Shown: positions 7,159-16,171, counted from the stretch's first letter. The stretch is DNA of 64,000 bases from an uncultured Eubacteriales bacterium (GCA_949292775.1 CASFBL010000007.1:1-64000), one strand, 5' to 3'. Translations and numbers: made by a program. The notes: a model not told the origin generated them from the letters alone.

Positions 7159-8214
7159 TTATTTATTCCACGGATTGTTGCTGTCGGGGTCGGTGGGGTC
7201 CCAAACACGGCGGCTGTCGTTTGTGTCGATGTGAATGGGTGTCGGCTTTTCAAGCGGCTCTTTCTGGTCGCTGTCATAAATAGTGACGGTCGTGCCTTTC
7301 GGGCAGTTGTCATAAATCCATTTTGCGTCTGCGACGGAAAGCCGGATACAACCGAGCGAAGCGGCCTGACCGAGCTTGTTGTATTCTTCATATTCAAGGT
7401 CGCTCTTGGACCGGGTGAAATACGGCACCGAGTGGAACAAAATGTGCCCCGTGATGCGTGTGGCGTATTGCCCGTAAACATTGCCTGAAAGCAAGCGCCA
7501 TGTGTATTTGTCGCTGGTGGTGTAGGTGCCGGTCGGCGTAGCGCCGTCCAAACCCACCGAGCAGACCATGGCTTTATAGGGCTTGGTGTAATCGCCGTTG
7601 TCATCTTTCGCATAGGCGATTACAATATTTTGCTTGCGGTTGACCTTTAAAAGATACGGTGCGTCAGATTTTTCGCTCTGACCGGGTGCAACAGTCACAT
7701 AGTCGCCCGAAACATAGCCCACGCCTCCGTTATAATCAATACGGTACCAGCCGTTCGAGCATTTGCCGGTGACGGAAAGGGGCGTGTCCTGCCCCACCAT
7801 GCCGAGCTTAGTGCCCTCTTGCGACGGCTCGCTTCTAACATTGAGCGTCACGGTAGTGGAATACATGGTCGCTTTGTAGTCGGTAATGGTGACTTCGCCT
7901 GTGCTTTGCGTTGTTTCAGGCGCTTGGGTAGGTGCCTCGGTTGTCGGCGCTTGGGTAGGTGCCTCGGTTGTCGGCGCTTGGGTAGGTGCCTCGGTTGTCG
8001 GCGCTTGGGTCGTCGGTGCCTGTGTCTGCACTGCAGGGGCGTTTGCCGCCTGTGCTTCACGGTGATGCTTGACCGCAAAAGCCGTTACAAGGCAGATGAC
8101 CGCGACAAGCACGGCCGCTAAAATGATGATGAGTTTTTTGTTCAGGGGCGGCTTTTGCCGTTGCGGGCGGCGGCGCGCCGGTTCTCTTTTTTTGTAATTG
8201 GATGTAAATTCCAT
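7159..8214 (-). CDS. L,D-transpeptidase (YkuD) with SH3 domain
   Basis: This encodes 351 residues. Order: basic cytoplasmic tail (1-27), one membrane anchor (about 27-48), a Pro/Thr/Ala-rich spacer (about 58-103) built of TQAPTTEAP repeats, a bacterial SH3 domain (about 118-175) and a YkuD catalytic domain ending the protein. The catalytic region reads HSVPYF...SLGCIRLS; the Cys of SLGCIR is the nucleophile that forms 3-3 cross-links or attaches proteins in peptidoglycan. Family members usually have SHGC; here the His is Leu. ATG 8214 has aaaggaa upstream. Confidence 0.9.
   Translation of the reverse strand: MEFTSNYKKREPARRRPQRQKPPLNKKLIIILAAVLVAVICLVTAFAVKHHREAQAANAPAVQTQAPTTQAPTTEAPTQAPTTEAPTQAPTTEAPTQAPETTQSTGEVTITDYKATMYSTTVTLNVRSEPSQEGTKLGMVGQDTPLSVTGKCSNGWYRIDYNGGVGYVSGDYVTVAPGQSEKSDAPYLLKVNRKQNIVIAYAKDDNGDYTKPYKAMVCSVGLDGATPTGTYTTSDKYTWRLLSGNVYGQYATRITGHILFHSVPYFTRSKSDLEYEEYNKLGQAASLGCIRLSVADAKWIYDNCPKGTTVTIYDSDQKEPLEKPTPIHIDTNDSRRVWDPTDPDSNNPWNK
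7922..8002 (-). repeat. Three perfect 27-bp tandem repeats in the spacer
   Basis: Three identical 27-base units (7922-7948, 7949-7975, 7976-8002) encode nine residues each (TQAPTTEAP) of the wall-spanning spacer of the L,D-transpeptidase, with a partial unit after them. Such perfect units can expand or shrink by slippage. Confidence 0.9.
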
Positions 8215-8256
8215 AACCACATTCCTTTTTTCGACAAGGTATATCTTTTTGCCAAT

Positions 8257-8285
8257 AGTATAGCTTTGCAAACGCAACTTGTCAA
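8257..8285 (-). promoter_or_regulatory. Promoter of the L,D-transpeptidase
   Basis: On the minus strand TTGACA (8285-8280), 17 bases, TATACT (8262-8257). Confidence 0.75.
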
Positions 8286-8335
8286 CCGCCGCGAAGCGAA
8301 TGCGGGGAAATTTTGCGTGGCAATTCTGCCCAAAA

Positions 8336-10012
8336 TCAGGTGTTTTTGAAAGGCTTAAATAAAATTCGAATGGTTGTGCCGACCTGCGGCGTGCTTTCGA
8401 TCGACAGCACCGCGTCATGCATCAATGCGGCGTGCTTGACAATCGAAAGTCCGAGCCCTGTACCGCCGGTCTCTTTGGAATGGCTTTTGTCCACCCGGTA
8501 AAACCGTTCAAACACGCGGCCCAAGTGCTCCTCGACAATGCCGATGCCGGTGTCGGCGACAGTAAGCTGAATTTTGTTTTCCGGCGTTTTCTCTAACGAA
8601 ACATTTACGCTTCCGCCCGGCTTGTTATAAGCTATGGCGTTGTCGCAAAGGTTATAAATCATCTCATAAAGCGACGGCTCAAAGCCACTGACGGTCTGCG
8701 CGGCGCCGAAAAAATGCAGGGAAACGCTTGCCTTTTCTGCTTTTTGCGCAAGCTCCTGCAGCACGCTCTGACAAAGCGCCGAAAGCTCCACCAGCACAAA
8801 TTCCGCCCGCAGCTCGTCTTCATCGAGCTGGGAAAGCTTGATGATGTCTTCAATCAGCGTTAAAAGCCGCGCCGCCTCTTTGTGAATGCGGTTTGCGAAT
8901 TTCGGAATATCCTGTTCGCCTGCAAGTCCGTTGCCGATGATTTCCGCATAGCCCAAAATCGAGGTTAGGGGCGTTTTCAGCTCGTGGGAAACATTGGCGG
9001 AAAATTCCCGGCGCATTTTTTCGGAAAGCTCGCTGTCGGTGATGTCCACAATGAACAAGACTGCGGCATTTTCGTTCAGCGTGCTTTGTACCGGCGTCGC
9101 CGCGAGTGTATAAACACGCCCGCCCTGTTTCATTTTTTTGGTTTTTGCTTTTCCTGCAAGCGCACTTTCTACAACAGAAAGATAATGTTTTTCGCGGCAA
9201 AGCTGCATGTAAGAGCCGCCCGTTGTCCCGGACAAAATGGCGCGTGCCGCGGTATTGGCGGAAAGCACCGTGCCATCCTTGGAAAACAGAACCAAGCCCT
9301 CCTGCATGCCGGAGGTTATCAGGTCAAATTCCTCTTGCCGCGCAGTGAGCAGACGCACCTGCTCGTGGTTTTCCTGGTTTTGTTTGTCGAGCCGGCGAAG
9401 CAGGGGGGAAAGCTCGTCATAGGTTTTGTTTTCAAGCGGGTGTTTTAAATCCAGCGTGTTGAACGGGCGCACAATGGCGCGTGTAAGCACAAACGCGATT
9501 AAGCCTGCGAGCAGAAGCACAACGGCGGCAATCAGCAAAAGCGGGCTGTAAGAATCGGCTAATACGCCCCAAAGGCTTGCGCTTTCGGCGGCGATGCGCA
9601 AAAGGCTGCCGTCGGAAAGCCGCAGGGCATAATATAAAGTCTCCGTCTTGCGTGTGGCGGAATTTCGTTCGCTTTCGCCCGTCCCGTCTCCGGCAGCTTC
9701 GGAAACCTCCGGTCGGGAAAGGTGGTTGTCCATCTCGCCGGCTTCGACGCGGTTGTCATACAGCACTTTGCCATCAGCAGAAATCCAGGTGATTCGGTTT
9801 TGGCTGATTTTGCCGATGCGCGAAAACAGCGTTGTGCGGGCGTCTCCCTCTAAAGCGTTGAACGCTTCGGAAATATAGGTCGCTTCTTCTTCGATTTGCG
9901 CCTGCAAATTCTCACGCGTGGCGCGGTATTGAAACAGCGTTGTAAAAACGGCGGTCAGGATAAGCGTGACCGCCGCACAAAGAAAAATGCTTTGAAAAAC
10001 CCGTTTAGTCAT
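8336..10012 (-). CDS. phoR: Phosphate sensor histidine kinase PhoR
   Basis: This encodes 558 residues. Order: membrane segment 7-29, extracytoplasmic domain of about 125 residues, membrane segment 157-178, a HAMP/PAS region (about 180-325), HisKA with the phospho-acceptor His343 in FSANVSHELKTPLTS, and the ATP-binding domain with NLCDNAIAY, DTGIGI and GTGLGLSIV. It phosphorylates PhoB when phosphate is scarce. It is the last gene of the pst-pho operon. ATG 10012 overlaps the phoB stop (ATGACTAA); GTG 10021 is an alternative start. Confidence 0.9.
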   Translation of the reverse strand: MTKRVFQSIFLCAAVTLILTAVFTTLFQYRATRENLQAQIEEEATYISEAFNALEGDARTTLFSRIGKISQNRITWISADGKVLYDNRVEAGEMDNHLSRPEVSEAAGDGTGESERNSATRKTETLYYALRLSDGSLLRIAAESASLWGVLADSYSPLLLIAAVVLLLAGLIAFVLTRAIVRPFNTLDLKHPLENKTYDELSPLLRRLDKQNQENHEQVRLLTARQEEFDLITSGMQEGLVLFSKDGTVLSANTAARAILSGTTGGSYMQLCREKHYLSVVESALAGKAKTKKMKQGGRVYTLAATPVQSTLNENAAVLFIVDITDSELSEKMRREFSANVSHELKTPLTSILGYAEIIGNGLAGEQDIPKFANRIHKEAARLLTLIEDIIKLSQLDEDELRAEFVLVELSALCQSVLQELAQKAEKASVSLHFFGAAQTVSGFEPSLYEMIYNLCDNAIAYNKPGGSVNVSLEKTPENKIQLTVADTGIGIVEEHLGRVFERFYRVDKSHSKETGGTGLGLSIVKHAALMHDAVLSIESTPQVGTTIRILFKPFKNT

Positions 10013-10685
10013 GAACTGCACCGCCGATCCGATAGCCGACGCCGCGAACGGTTTCTATGTATTGCCCGGCGTCGCCCAATTTTGCGCGCAGCGTGCGAAT
10101 GTGCACATCTGCCGTGCGGGTTTCGCCGTCAAAATCATAGCCCCAGATTTTTTCAAGCAGCATGTCGCGCGTTAAGACAGTACCCTCGTTTTGCAAAAGA
10201 TATTTTAAAAGCTCAAATTCTTTGAAAGTCAGCTCCACCGGCGCGCCGTCCACGGTAATGACATGGCTTCGGCTGTTCAAGCAAATGTTTTTATAGGTGT
10301 AAATGTCTTTTTGCTCGCTTTTTCCGGCACGGCGCAAAACGGCTTTGATGCGCGAAACGGTCTCCATCATGCCGAACGGTTTGGTGATGTAATCGTCCGC
10401 ACCGCAGTCAAGACCCTTGACCTTGTCATATTCTGAGCCTTTTGCCGTGACCATGATGACGGGAATGGATTTTGTTGCGGCGTTTTCCCGCAGCTTTTTA
10501 AGAATTGAAAGTCCATCCTCACCGGGCAGCATGATGTCCAAAAGAATGAGCTCGGGCTTTTCTTCTTGAATCGCTTCAAACAGCGCTTCGCCGTTTTCCA
10601 CGCCGCAGGCGGAAAACCCGGTGCTTTTTAAAGTGTAGATTACAAGCTCGCGGATGCTCTTGTCGTCTTCAGCGTAGTAAATCAT
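10005..10685 (-). CDS. phoB: Phosphate response regulator PhoB/PhoP
   Basis: This encodes 226 residues. A receiver domain (Asp-rich AEDDKS near residue 5-10, phospho-acceptor Asp in LLDIMLPGEDG, Lys in VTAKGSE) is joined to an OmpR-type winged helix (LTFKEFELLKYLL...GETRTADVHIRTLRAKL). Given the operon it should bind Pho boxes and switch on pst genes. ATG 10685 has aaggag 9 bases upstream; it follows phoU by 17 bases. Confidence 0.92.
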   Translation of the reverse strand: MIYYAEDDKSIRELVIYTLKSTGFSACGVENGEALFEAIQEEKPELILLDIMLPGEDGLSILKKLRENAATKSIPVIMVTAKGSEYDKVKGLDCGADDYITKPFGMMETVSRIKAVLRRAGKSEQKDIYTYKNICLNSRSHVITVDGAPVELTFKEFELLKYLLQNEGTVLTRDMLLEKIWGYDFDGETRTADVHIRTLRAKLGDAGQYIETVRGVGYRIGGAVHD

Positions 10686-10702
10686 CGTGCGCGGCTCCTT
10701 TC

Positions 10703-11347
10703 TTACAGTTCGTGCGTGCCGGTTATGGAAAACAGCACCCACTCGGCGATATTGGTCGCGTGGTCGCCGATGCGTTCCAAATATTTGGCAATCATCAGAA
10801 CATCCACCGCCTCTTCCCCGCAGCCGGGGTCGGCGGCAACCATGTCAATTATATCATGCCGCAGCTTTAAAAACAAGCTGTCTACAATGTCGTCATCGTC
10901 GAGTACCTTGGCGGCAAGGCGGCTGTCTTTTGAGACGAATGCATCAATGCTTTCGGTCACCATTTTTTTCGCCGCATCCGCCATTTCTGCAAGGTGGGCG
11001 TTTTGGCGGCTGACGGGGGTCAAATGCATGTGGCGAATCAGTTCCGCAATGTCCGCCGCCTGGTCGCCGATGCGCTCCATGTCGGTAATCATTTTTAGTG
11101 CGGAGGAAATAACGCGCAAGTCCCGCGCCACCGGCTGCTGCTGGAGCAAAAGCCGCAGGCAAAGCGCTTCGATGTCTTTTTCTTTTTGGTCGATTTCGCG
11201 GTCCTCGGCAATGGTTCTTTCCGCCGCGGTCTTGTCTGCCGTGAACAGGGATTTCATCGCTTCCGAAATCGCGTTTTCGCAAAGCGCCCCCATCGCAATC
11301 ATATCGCTGTTGAGCTGTTCCAATTCCATGTCAAATCTTGTACGCAT
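10703..11347 (-). CDS. phoU: Phosphate signalling protein PhoU
   Basis: This encodes 214 residues, two PhoU three-helix repeats with the metal-binding-type motifs DMERIGDQAADIAE and YLERIGDHATNIAE. PhoU links the PstB transporter to PhoR and damps signalling when phosphate is plentiful. Its ATG shares a base with the pstB stop codon (TAATG), so the two are translationally coupled. Confidence 0.95.
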   Translation of the reverse strand: MRTRFDMELEQLNSDMIAMGALCENAISEAMKSLFTADKTAAERTIAEDREIDQKEKDIEALCLRLLLQQQPVARDLRVISSALKMITDMERIGDQAADIAELIRHMHLTPVSRQNAHLAEMADAAKKMVTESIDAFVSKDSRLAAKVLDDDDIVDSLFLKLRHDIIDMVAADPGCGEEAVDVLMIAKYLERIGDHATNIAEWVLFSITGTHEL

Positions 11348-12102
11348 TAGCCGAACCTCCCGGTGATGTAATCTTCTGTCCGCTTGTCGTGCGGATAGGC
11401 GAATAAAGTTTCTGTTTTGTCACATTCGACGACCTCGCCCAACAGGAAAAACGCTGTGCGGTCGGAAATGCGCGTTGCCTGCTGCATGTTGTGGGTGACG
11501 ATGACGATTGTGTATTTCTTCTTTAGTTCCAAAGCAAGTTCTTCAATTTTGCCGGTCGAAATGGGATCGAGCGCACTTGTCGGCTCGTCCATCAATAACA
11601 CTTCCGGCTCGACGGCGAGCGCGCGCGCAATGCAAAGTCGCTGTTGCTGCCCGCCGGAAAGCCCGAGCGCCGATTTTTTCAGCCGGTCCTTGACCTCGTC
11701 AAAGATTGCCGCGTCTCGAAGCGAGCGTTCCACAATCTCGTCAAGCTTTGCCTTGGATTTCACGCCGTGCGTCCGCGGGCCATAGGCAATGTTGTCATAC
11801 ACGCTCATCGGGAACGGATTTGGCTTTTGAAAGACCATGCCGACGCGCCGCCGCAAAAGATTCGCGTCCATTTTGCGAATGTCCTCGTTATCCAGCAGAA
11901 CATCGCCCTCGGTGCGGCAGCCCTCGACCAAATCGTTCATGCGGTTCAGCGTTTTTAAAAGCGTGGATTTCCCGCAGCCAGAGGGGCCGATGAACGCGGT
12001 GATCTCCTGCGCCGGAATGCGCAGAGAAATGTTTTTCAGCGCCTGAAAATCGCCGTAAAACAGATTTAAGTTTTTTATGTCGAATTTTGTGTTAGTTTCC
12101 AT
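11347..12102 (-). CDS. pstB: Phosphate ABC transporter ATP-binding protein PstB
   Basis: This encodes 251 residues. It shows Walker [11 protein letters not shown]-loop, ABC signature [10 protein letters not shown], Walker [13 protein letters not shown] and the switch His in IVTHNMQQ. It hydrolyses ATP to drive phosphate import through PstC/PstA. ATG 12102 is preceded by aaaggga and overlaps the end of pstA by 11 bases; the longer upstream reading lies inside pstA. Confidence 0.95.
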   Translation of the reverse strand: METNTKFDIKNLNLFYGDFQALKNISLRIPAQEITAFIGPSGCGKSTLLKTLNRMNDLVEGCRTEGDVLLDNEDIRKMDANLLRRRVGMVFQKPNPFPMSVYDNIAYGPRTHGVKSKAKLDEIVERSLRDAAIFDEVKDRLKKSALGLSGGQQQRLCIARALAVEPEVLLMDEPTSALDPISTGKIEELALELKKKYTIVIVTHNMQQATRISDRTAFFLLGEVVECDKTETLFAYPHDKRTEDYITGRFG

Positions 12103-12961
12103 TTGTTTTCCCTTTCGTGATTTTTTTAGCGACAAACGCCGAAAGTGTGTTGATTGCCGCAACAATAACCAAAAGAACCACCGCGGTGGCATAGGCCTTG
12201 TCGGTGTTTAGCCCCTCGTTCCACAGCGCATAAAGGTGCACCGCAAGCGTCCGGCCAGAGCCCGTTAAGCTGTCGGGGACCTGCGCAACAGTGCCGGTGG
12301 TGAAAATCAGGGCGGCGGTTTCGCCTACAATGCGTCCGGTGGCGAGAATCACGCCCGCTAAAATGCCGGGAACAGCGCTCGGCAAAACAATGCGGAAAAC
12401 GGTGCGCAGCTTTCCGGCGCCAAGCCCGAACGAACCTTCCCGATAAGCGTCCGGCACACTCAGCAGCGCTTCTTCGGTTGTGCGCATGGTGACCGGCAAA
12501 ATCATAACAGACAGCGTCAGCGCACCCGAAAGCAGAGAGTAGCCGAAATTGAGCGTGGTGACAAACAAAAGGTAGCCGAACAGGCCGTAAACAATGGAGG
12601 GAATGCCCGAAAGCGTTTCTGCGGTGATGCGAACAAGGGACACGAAACGGTTGCCCTTTTTTGCATATTCCACGAGATATACCGCGGAAAACACACCCAG
12701 CGGCACGGCGATGAGCAAGGATAAAAAGGTCACTGTAAGCGTGTTGATGAGCGCCGGGAGTACCGAGCAGTTTTCGGAATTATATTTAAGTGCGAACAGC
12801 TCCGGCGACAAATGCCCAACGCCCTTTATGAGAATATAGAGCAGAATGCCGCACAGCACGGCAACGGTAATCCCTGCCGCCAGAAAAACAGCGGCGCGAA
12901 GCAACAAAGCTTGCCGCTTGGCACGGCGCAGTTCCCCGTGTAAGGTGGAAGAATTTTTCAT
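12092..12961 (-). CDS. pstA: Phosphate ABC transporter permease PstA
   Basis: This encodes 289 residues with six membrane segments and the permease EAA-type loop ([20 protein letters not shown]). The conserved RIVGETAA segment of phosphate permeases is present. Its ATG overlaps the stop of pstC by four bases (ATGA). Confidence 0.95.
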   Translation of the reverse strand: MKNSSTLHGELRRAKRQALLLRAAVFLAAGITVAVLCGILLYILIKGVGHLSPELFALKYNSENCSVLPALINTLTVTFLSLLIAVPLGVFSAVYLVEYAKKGNRFVSLVRITAETLSGIPSIVYGLFGYLLFVTTLNFGYSLLSGALTLSVMILPVTMRTTEEALLSVPDAYREGSFGLGAGKLRTVFRIVLPSAVPGILAGVILATGRIVGETAALIFTTGTVAQVPDSLTGSGRTLAVHLYALWNEGLNTDKAYATAVVLLVIVAAINTLSAFVAKKITKGKTNGN

Positions 12962-13812
12962 GTATTGGACCTCCGTTTGATAGCGGAAAAGGACAGATTG
13001 ATAATGAGAATAAACACAAACAGTACCACCGCAGTTGCAATCAGCGCTTCGCGGTGCAGGTCTGTGGCATAGCCCATTTCCAAAACAATGTTGGCGGTCA
13101 TGGTGCGAAGACCTTTTGTGAGCGAGGAGGGCAAAACCGCCTGGTTGCCGGCGACCATAATGACCGCCATCGTCTCGCCGATGGCGCGCCCCACGCCGAG
13201 AATGACGGAAGAAAGGATTCCCGATTTTGCCGCAGGTAAAATTGCACGAAAAACACTTCGCTCATGTGTTGCGCCCAAAGCGAGGCTGTCTTCGTAATAG
13301 CTCTCCGGCACGGCGCGGATTGCGGCTTCCGAAACGCCGATGATTGTCGGCAAAATCATAATGCCTAAAACAAGACTTGCCGCAAGCCAGCTTGTGCCGC
13401 TGCCTCCAAAAGTGTTGCGCACGAACGGCACAATCACCATAAGGCCGAAAAAGCCGTAGACGACTGAGGGGATTCCCGCAAGCAGGTCTACTGCCGGTTT
13501 TAAAAATTTATAGGCTTTTTTGGGGCAGAACCGGGCTAAAAAAACAGCAGTCAGCACGCCGGTCGGCACGCCGACCAAAATGGCGCCCGCCGTGACATAC
13601 AAACTGCCGATAATCATTGGAAATATACCGTAAAGATTGTTGGACGGCTTCCAGATTTTGCCGAGCAAAAATTCCGAAACCCCGATTTCACGAATGGCGG
13701 GAATCCCGTTTGCAAACAAAAATACGCAAATGAGCAAAACCGCCAGAATGGAAATCCCGGCGGACAGGAAGAACACAAAGCGCATAAGGTTTTCTTTGAT
13801 TTGATTTGCCAT
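12958..13812 (-). CDS. pstC: Phosphate ABC transporter permease PstC
   Basis: This encodes 284 residues with six membrane segments, an EAA-type loop (LGATHERSVFRAILPAAKSG) and the GRAIGETMAV segment typical of PstC. It pairs with PstA to form the channel. Ribosome site ggag is 7 bases before ATG 13812. Confidence 0.95.
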   Translation of the reverse strand: MANQIKENLMRFVFFLSAGISILAVLLICVFLFANGIPAIREIGVSEFLLGKIWKPSNNLYGIFPMIIGSLYVTAGAILVGVPTGVLTAVFLARFCPKKAYKFLKPAVDLLAGIPSVVYGFFGLMVIVPFVRNTFGGSGTSWLAASLVLGIMILPTIIGVSEAAIRAVPESYYEDSLALGATHERSVFRAILPAAKSGILSSVILGVGRAIGETMAVIMVAGNQAVLPSSLTKGLRTMTANIVLEMGYATDLHREALIATAVVLFVFILIINLSFSAIKRRSNT

Positions 13813-13835
13813 AGTTTCTCTCCGTTACGCGCAAA

Positions 13836-13856
13836 GGCGGGTAAAATTCACCCGCC
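13836..13856 (-). promoter_or_regulatory. Intergenic hairpin between pstS and pstC
   Basis: A 7-base perfect GC stem (ggcgggt / acccgcc) lies in the 62-base gap and is followed on the minus strand by only tttgcg. It may be a leaky terminator or an RNA-stabilising end that leaves pstS more abundant than the rest of the operon, as is common for binding proteins. Confidence 0.55.
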
Positions 13857-13874
13857 CTGCAAGTTCTGTTTTGG

Positions 13875-14744
13875 TTATTGTACCGCGTCCCAGGTAGTCG
13901 CCGCGCCTGTGTAAATGGATTTTACCTGTTCAGCCGTCAGCGAGGTCAGGGTGTTTTCGGGGTTGACAACGACCGCGATGCCGTCAAGCGCAATAACGGT
14001 GGCTTCCAGTCCTTTGGCGGTTTCGCTGTCTTTGAGTTCACGGCTTGCCATACCGATGTCGCAGTTGCCGTTTGCCGCATCCGTCATGCCGGTGGTCGAG
14101 TCGCTCATGTTGATTTCAACCGTGACATTGGGATTTTTCGCGGCATAGGCTTCTTTGAGCTTTTCCATGACCGGGGTGACCGAAGAAGAACCGGAAACCG
14201 TAACCGTGCCGCTTGCTGTGCCGCCGGAAAAAGCCGGGGCGTTTTCGACTGCGGCAATGTAGCCTGCGTCCTCCATGACTTTCTGCCCCTCTTGCGACAG
14301 GATGAATGCTTTAAAATCTTTTCCTGCGTCGGAAAGGTCGGACTTCGTGGCAATATTGAACGGACGCGAGATTTTATAGCTGCCGTCCTTTACGGTGGCA
14401 ATGCTCGGGGCGACGCCGTCAATCTGTAAGGCTTTTACGGTGTTGTTGAGAGAACCGAGAGAAACATAGCCAATCGCGTTTACATTGCTTGCAACGCTTG
14501 TCAGCACCACGCCGGTGCTTGTCTGTGTGTCGGCGGTCATCACGGTTTTGTCAACCTTTTCGCCGTTTTCGTCTTTTTCCTCGACGCCGAAAAGCTCCAC
14601 AAACGCGCTGCGTGTGCCGGAACCTTCTTCTCTGGTGATAACGCTGATTTCGTTTGCGGGGTCAAAGCCTTTGTTCGCGCCGCAGCCCGCAAACAGCGCA
14701 AGAATGCATACAGCCGAAAGTGCAAGTGCAATCGTTTTTTTCAT
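13875..14744 (-). CDS. pstS: Phosphate-binding lipoprotein PstS, halves in permuted order
   Basis: This encodes 289 residues. Residues 1-20 are a lipoprotein signal with lipobox FAGC and Cys21. The domain order is unusual. Immediately after the signal comes what is normally the C-terminal half of PstS (TREEGSGTR near 37-45, IGYVSLGSL, ISRPFNIAT, SQEGQKVMEDAGYI), and only then the usual N-terminal half (VTVSGSSSVTPVMEKL, MASRELKDSE, IALDGIAVVVNPEN, and LTAEQVKSIYTGAATTW at the very end). The phosphate-binding segments GSSSVTP and EGSGTR are both intact, so it should still bind phosphate. ATG 14744 has aaaggag 7 bases upstream. First gene of the pst-pho operon. Confidence 0.92.
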   Translation of the reverse strand: MKKTIALALSAVCILALFAGCGANKGFDPANEISVITREEGSGTRSAFVELFGVEEKDENGEKVDKTVMTADTQTSTGVVLTSVASNVNAIGYVSLGSLNNTVKALQIDGVAPSIATVKDGSYKISRPFNIATKSDLSDAGKDFKAFILSQEGQKVMEDAGYIAAVENAPAFSGGTASGTVTVSGSSSVTPVMEKLKEAYAAKNPNVTVEINMSDSTTGMTDAANGNCDIGMASRELKDSETAKGLEATVIALDGIAVVVNPENTLTSLTAEQVKSIYTGAATTWDAVQ

Positions 14745-14783
14745 AAAGATACTCCTTTTGTCTTTTTTCTTTTGCACGGCTTC

Positions 14784-14839
14784 ATCATACAGACCGTGTG
14801 TAAAAGCTAAAAGACAGTTCTTGTTAAAAACGCGTTAAA
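14784..14839 (-). promoter_or_regulatory. Pho box array and promoter of the pst operon
   Basis: On the minus strand four elements start exactly 11 bases apart: TTTAAC (14839-14834), TTTAAC (14828-14823), CTGTCTT (14817-14811) and CTTTTAC (14806-14800). Ten bases further is TATGAT (14789-14784), a -10 element. The 11-base phasing and the 10-base distance are those of PhoB/PhoP binding sites. Confidence 0.6.
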
Positions 14840-14892
14840 TCGATATTTCTGACTTTATTATGTTCCGCACCGCGGTTTCCATTCGAAAAGAC

Positions 14893-14930
14893 GAAAAAAC
14901 AGCCCCTGTTCAAAAGAGCAGAGGCTGTAT
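14893..14930 (-). terminator. Terminator of the aldolase operon
   Basis: On the minus strand a stem (acagcctctgctc with its interrupted partner gaacaggggctgt) is followed by six T. It lies about 20 bases beyond the aldolase stop. Confidence 0.75.
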
Positions 14931-14947
14931 CTTGTGTTTTTAAAACC

Positions 14948-16171
14948 TTATTTCTTTGCCTGTTTGGAATATTTCTGCAGATAAATGAAACGCATCAGGC
15001 GGGTTTCAATCGGGTTAATGGGCTTGCCGGTGCCGAACAATTTTTTGCCGACTTCCGCTTTGCAGCCTTTTTCCATAACCATTTCCACCGCGGTAGCGTC
15101 ATATTCACTGCCCGCGACGCAAAGCGCGCCGTTGTTCGCAAGCAAAACACCGTTGCGGCCTTTGAGCGCGCGAACCACTTTCTTAGAGGATTTCAGCGTG
15201 CTGTTGGGGTCGAAAACAGCGTTTTTCACGGTAACGCCAACCAGCTGCGCCAAGTCGTCCAGCAACGGTTTCATAACCTTGGTGGTTTTGGAAACCGCCA
15301 TGACTTCGGGGTTCTGGTTGTGCACAATGTAGTTCACATCTTTGCGTTTTTTGTAAATCGCTCTGTGCAGTTCTGCCGAAGCCGGGTAAATGTCGCCCGC
15401 GACCAGGTCGCCGGTCTTAATGTCGATGCGGGAAACTTCGCCGTCGCCGTTGACTGCGGAAATGTTGAACACACTGCCGTCACGCGCGCTGTTGCAGGCT
15501 TCAAACTGGGGCGCTGCCGCAAATTTTTTGTTTTCAAATTTATTTGCGACAAAATCGTAAACGGTTTCGAGGCTCGAAGCGATGGTGCCGGTCAGTTCGC
15601 CGTATTTGCGGCAAATGAACGCAGCGCAGACTTTTTCAAGTTCCGCGGCAACCGCAAATGCATCTTCGTAGCTTTCGCCCATGCACAGTGCACCGTGGTG
15701 CGCCATGATGACCGCTTTGGAGTCACTTCTCTGAATCGCGGCGACTACGCCTGCGCGAAGCTTGCCGGTGCCCGGCAGACCGTAAGATGCCAGCGGCACA
15801 TTGTCGCCGATGACTTCAGCGCTTTTCGGGTCGACCGAGTTGATGTCGAAGCCGAGCGTGCTGATAACGGAAGCCTGCATCTGATGGGTGTGAATAACAA
15901 AGTTTACTTCGGGACGAAGCTTGTACGCTTCAGCGTGGATTCCTTTTTCTGAAGAGGGTTTAACATCTCCGTCATAGGAAAGGTCGGCGATGTTGACCAA
16001 AACGATTTCATCGGGCGTCAAATCCTCATAGGCTCTGCCCGAGGGGGTAATAACAAACTGCGTGTCACTGACGCGACAGGAAATGTTGCCCCAGGTTCTG
16101 GCAATCAGACCGGAAGCGACGACTTCTTTTCCCGCTTTAATGACAAGTTCTTTTGCTGCCTGAATGTCCAT
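14948..16171 (-). CDS. Tandem-domain class II aldolase
   Basis: This encodes 407 residues, nearly twice the usual 210-230. Domain 1 (about 1-210) has all landmarks of metal-dependent class II aldolases: TWGNIS, TPSG, Glu in SSEKGIH, the zinc pair in HTHQMQAS and the third His in AHHGALC. Domain 2 (about 225-395) repeats the fold but reads VHNQNPEV where HTH is expected and NNGALC where HHGAL is expected, so it has lost zinc ligands and is probably structural or regulatory. The enzyme should split a ketose phosphate into dihydroxyacetone phosphate or a similar unit; the substrate is unknown. It lies 75 bases after the aminotransferase gene. Confidence 0.85.
   Translation of the reverse strand: MDIQAAKELVIKAGKEVVASGLIARTWGNISCRVSDTQFVITPSGRAYEDLTPDEIVLVNIADLSYDGDVKPSSEKGIHAEAYKLRPEVNFVIHTHQMQASVISTLGFDINSVDPKSAEVIGDNVPLASYGLPGTGKLRAGVVAAIQRSDSKAVIMAHHGALCMGESYEDAFAVAAELEKVCAAFICRKYGELTGTIASSLETVYDFVANKFENKKFAAAPQFEACNSARDGSVFNISAVNGDGEVSRIDIKTGDLVAGDIYPASAELHRAIYKKRKDVNYIVHNQNPEVMAVSKTTKVMKPLLDDLAQLVGVTVKNAVFDPNSTLKSSKKVVRALKGRNGVLLANNGALCVAGSEYDATAVEMVMEKGCKAEVGKKLFGTGKPINPIETRLMRFIYLQKYSKQAKK

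Noticed and set aside
7922-8002. Regular 27-base repeats as a possible CRISPR array
   Set aside because: The units are directly adjacent without spacers and encode a Pro/Thr linker in frame.
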